A DNA stretch of 64,000 bases from an uncultured Spiribacter sp. (lineage in GTDB: Bacteria > Pseudomonadota > Gammaproteobacteria > Nitrococcales > Nitrococcaceae). A model generated the notes under the pieces. The model searched no databases, was not told the DNA's origin, and saw only the letters and a program-made list of their open reading frames with translations. The stretch lies in contig CALGDM010000013.1 of the NCBI GenBank assembly GCA_937884605.1, forward strand, positions 1 to 64,000, written 5' to 3'. The translations under genes were made by a program, and so were the position numbers. Of this stretch, positions 60,669 through 64,000 are shown piece by piece (position 1 is the stretch's first letter; every line of letters starts with the position of its first letter).

Positions 60669-60672
60669 CGCG

Positions 60673-60924
60673 ATGCATGACGGCTACCCGGGGGGCGTTA
60701 TCGACCTGCGGCTCCACCGACCGCAAACGCGGCTGATGCTGGTTGAACAGACACTGGCCGCATTGCAGCCCGGCGAAGATATCCTGCTGGTGTTCCGCGA
60801 GCGCCCCGCGCATCTGCCCGATTACATCCGCGCTCAGTACCCTGGCCGCTTTGAGGTGTCCAGCGTTGATACCGGCCCGGAAGTCTGGAGTCTGCGTGTC
60901 CACCCTCTGGATACCGACAACTGA
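60673..60924 (+). CDS. DUF2249-like small protein
   Basis: IDLRLHRPQTRLMLVEQTLAALQPGEDILLVFRERPAHLPDYIRAQYPGRFEV. Confidence 0.55.
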   Translation: MHDGYPGGVIDLRLHRPQTRLMLVEQTLAALQPGEDILLVFRERPAHLPDYIRAQYPGRFEVSSVDTGPEVWSLRVHPLDTDN

Positions 60925-60925
60925 C

Positions 60926-61684
60926 ATGCGAGAGCTCGAACACAGTCACCGCCCCGAGGATATTCGCCATCGCCTGGAGACGGGTCGAAGTGCCAGCTAC
61001 CTACGGGACGCCATTCTGGGTGGCATCGACGGCTGTGTGACCACCTTTGCCGTGGTGGCCAGTGTTGCCGGTGCCGGTCTACCCGGCCTGATTGCGTTCA
61101 GCCTGGGTCTGTCCAGCCTGATTGCGGATGGCTTCAGCATGGGCGTGAGTAACTACCAGGGCGTTAAAAGTGATCGCGATGCCGTCGAGCAGGCGCGCGC
61201 CACCGAAAACAGTCACATCCGCGAGGTCCCTGACGGCGAGCGTGAAGAAATCCGCCAGATCTTTGCCCGCAAGGGCTTTCAGGGCGAAGTGCTCGAGGAA
61301 ATCGTCGAGACCATTTCCGCGGACGAGTCGCTGTGGGTGGAAACCATGCTGCGCGAGGAACATGGCCTCGATCTTGAGGGGGCCGACCCGGTGCGGGCGG
61401 CGCTGTGGACGTTCGGCGCCTTCGTGATCGTGGGCGCCATTCCCCTGCTGCCTTTCATGCTGCCGCTGGTGGGCGTTGATGTGGCGTTTCTAGTAAGCAG
61501 TGCCCTGACGGCCATCACGTTTTTCGGCATCGGTTTCGTCAAAGGGGTTATTCTGGGCGACGGCCATTGGCGCGCCGGGATTGAAACGCTCCTCATGGGC
61601 GGCGGTGCGGCGGTGATTGCCTATCTGGTCGGCGGCGTTTTCGAGCCAATGATGACCGAGATGGGATTGGCCATATCGGGTTAA
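60926..61684 (+). CDS. VIT1/CCC1 family membrane transporter
   Basis: LRDAILGGIDGCVTTFAVVASVAGAGL...LSSLIADGFSMGVSNYQGVKS. Confidence 0.92.
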   Translation: MRELEHSHRPEDIRHRLETGRSASYLRDAILGGIDGCVTTFAVVASVAGAGLPGLIAFSLGLSSLIADGFSMGVSNYQGVKSDRDAVEQARATENSHIREVPDGEREEIRQIFARKGFQGEVLEEIVETISADESLWVETMLREEHGLDLEGADPVRAALWTFGAFVIVGAIPLLPFMLPLVGVDVAFLVSSALTAITFFGIGFVKGVILGDGHWRAGIETLLMGGGAAVIAYLVGGVFEPMMTEMGLAISG

Positions 61685-61704
61685 AGCAACAAGGAGAGCG
61701 CATT

Positions 61705-62172
61705 ATGTCCCGTCAACCCAGCATCCTGATTGTGCCGGTGGATGGATCCAGGGGCGCCAGCGCGGCCGCCGAGTACGCGCTCGGCCTCGCGGAGGCACTC
61801 AATGTACCGGTCCGCCTGCTCTATGCCTTCCCCCGCGACCCCGTCGACATGTTCGGCATCCCCACTGAAGCCCCCGGGCCGGAGGAGCTCGAGTACTTCT
61901 CGCCACAGGCCTTCGAGCGCCTGCGCGATCAAAGTGCCGAGAAGGCGTTTGCCGCCACCCGAGAGGCAATCGGCGAGACCGCGGTGGAGATTCAGGAGCA
62001 GATCGTCTCGGGCCATCCCGCCGAGGCCATTGTCAGTCATGCGGCCGCAGAGGATGAGCCCCAGATAGTCATCGGCAGCCGTGGTCTGAGTGGCTTCAAG
62101 GAGTTTCTGCTGGGCAGCGTGAGTCAGCGTGTTCTGCATCACGCCGATTGTCCGGTCACCGTGGTGCGCTGA
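61705..62172 (+). CDS. Universal stress protein
   Basis: UspA fold; IVIGSRGLSGFKEFLLGSVSQRVLHHADCPVTVVR. Confidence 0.94.
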   Translation: MSRQPSILIVPVDGSRGASAAAEYALGLAEALNVPVRLLYAFPRDPVDMFGIPTEAPGPEELEYFSPQAFERLRDQSAEKAFAATREAIGETAVEIQEQIVSGHPAEAIVSHAAAEDEPQIVIGSRGLSGFKEFLLGSVSQRVLHHADCPVTVVR

Positions 62173-62178
62173 ACCGGC

Positions 62179-62682
62179 GTGGCCGCAGCATCCGGTCACT
62201 CCCTGGCGGATCGAGTCACGGGTCTCGCCGCCCGTCTTGGTGATGCGGGTCAGCGTCTGGTGACCGCGGAGTCATGCACGGGCGGCTGGATTGCCAAGGT
62301 GTGTACCGATCAGCCCGGCAGCTCAGCCTGGTTCGAGGAAGGGGTTGTCACCTACAGCAATGCCGCCAAGCAGGCGCGTCTGGCGGTGCCGGCCGATACC
62401 CTTGCCCGCCACGGCGCGGTCAGTGCGGCGACGGCCGAGGCAATGGCGCGGGGTGCGCAGGCCGGTATCGGCGGGCGTGTTGCCATCGCCACTACCGGCG
62501 TCGCGGGTCCGGGTGGGGGCTCCGCTGACAAACCGGTTGGTCTTGTGTGGTTTGCCTGGGCGCTGCCCGCTGGCCAGGTGGCGAGCGAATCGGTGCGCTT
62601 CGAAGGCGATCGCGATGCCATTCGCCGCCAGAGTGTGGCGCATGCGCTCGATGGCCTGCTGATGCGTCTATCCACCGCCTGA
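62179..62682 (+). CDS. pncC: CinA C-terminal domain protein / nicotinamide-nucleotide amidohydrolase
   Basis: [57 protein letters not shown] start; upstream of recA. Confidence 0.94.
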   Translation: MAAASGHSLADRVTGLAARLGDAGQRLVTAESCTGGWIAKVCTDQPGSSAWFEEGVVTYSNAAKQARLAVPADTLARHGAVSAATAEAMARGAQAGIGGRVAIATTGVAGPGGGSADKPVGLVWFAWALPAGQVASESVRFEGDRDAIRRQSVAHALDGLLMRLSTA

Positions 62683-62776
62683 CGCGGCGGTTTGCCCGAC
62701 CGCCGGGGTGGGCGGTTGGCCGGGACTATGGGACAATCCTCCCATTATCGATAGCTTGCAAACCCAGGGGTTGAGC

Positions 62777-63820
<1,044 letters not shown>

Positions 63821-63825
63821 GCACC

Positions 63826-64000
63826 ATGAGCGACGGCGCCGGCGACCCCGCCGAATCGATCCGCGAGTGCTGCATCCGGCTTCTGGCCCGTCGCGAGCAC
63901 TCGCGGGCCGAGCTGCAACGAAAACTCGAGGCGCGTGACTTCGCACGCGCCGATATCTCCCCCGTTCTGGATGCCTTGATCGAGGATAATCTCCTGAGCG
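63826..64000 (+). CDS. recX: Regulatory protein RecX, truncated by window end
   Basis: CCIRLLARREHSRAELQRKLEARDFARADISPVLDALIEDNLLS immediately after recA. Confidence 0.88.
   Translation, partial: MSDGAGDPAESIRECCIRLLARREHSRAELQRKLEARDFARADISPVLDALIEDNLLS

Overview
This 64 kb window is a compact, GC-rich gammaproteobacterial chromosome segment. Its gene content resembles halophilic Ectothiorhodospiraceae, but that taxonomic guess is inference. I see no mobile elements, rRNA, CRISPR array or prophage.

Main blocks:
1. SDR plus a carbohydrate/polyol ABC importer with two separate ATPases (53-6387).
2. A dense set of c-di-GMP signalling genes (6914-12038, 14876-16762, 27873-28868).
3. The conserved thrS-infC-rpmI-rplT-pheS-pheT-ihfA-merR block flanked by tRNA-Val(GAC) and tRNA-Pro(GGG).
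4. An HDAC-like gene coupled to an SLC13-type transporter.
5. Entner-Doudoroff genes: zwf-pgl-glk divergent from edd-eda.
6. A sufR-B-C-D-S-U-T Fe-S operon using SufU.
7. A Tad/Flp-type pilus locus (44535-55804, minus strand), downstream of gshA.
8. phaB, HlyU-like, a methyltransferase, an MFS transporter, a VIT1/USP cluster, pncC, recA and the start of recX.

The best candidate for something undescribed is the Tad locus. It has an FHA-CpaF fusion ATPase, an Lnt-like N-acyltransferase with an extra C-terminal domain next to a TPR lipoprotein, a DUF192 gene, a tail-extended Flp-like pilin and an uncalled 42-aa ORF. Other leads are an asymmetric NBD pair in the ABC importer, attenuator-like hairpin arrays flanking rpmI-rplT, and an AUC start codon for infC.
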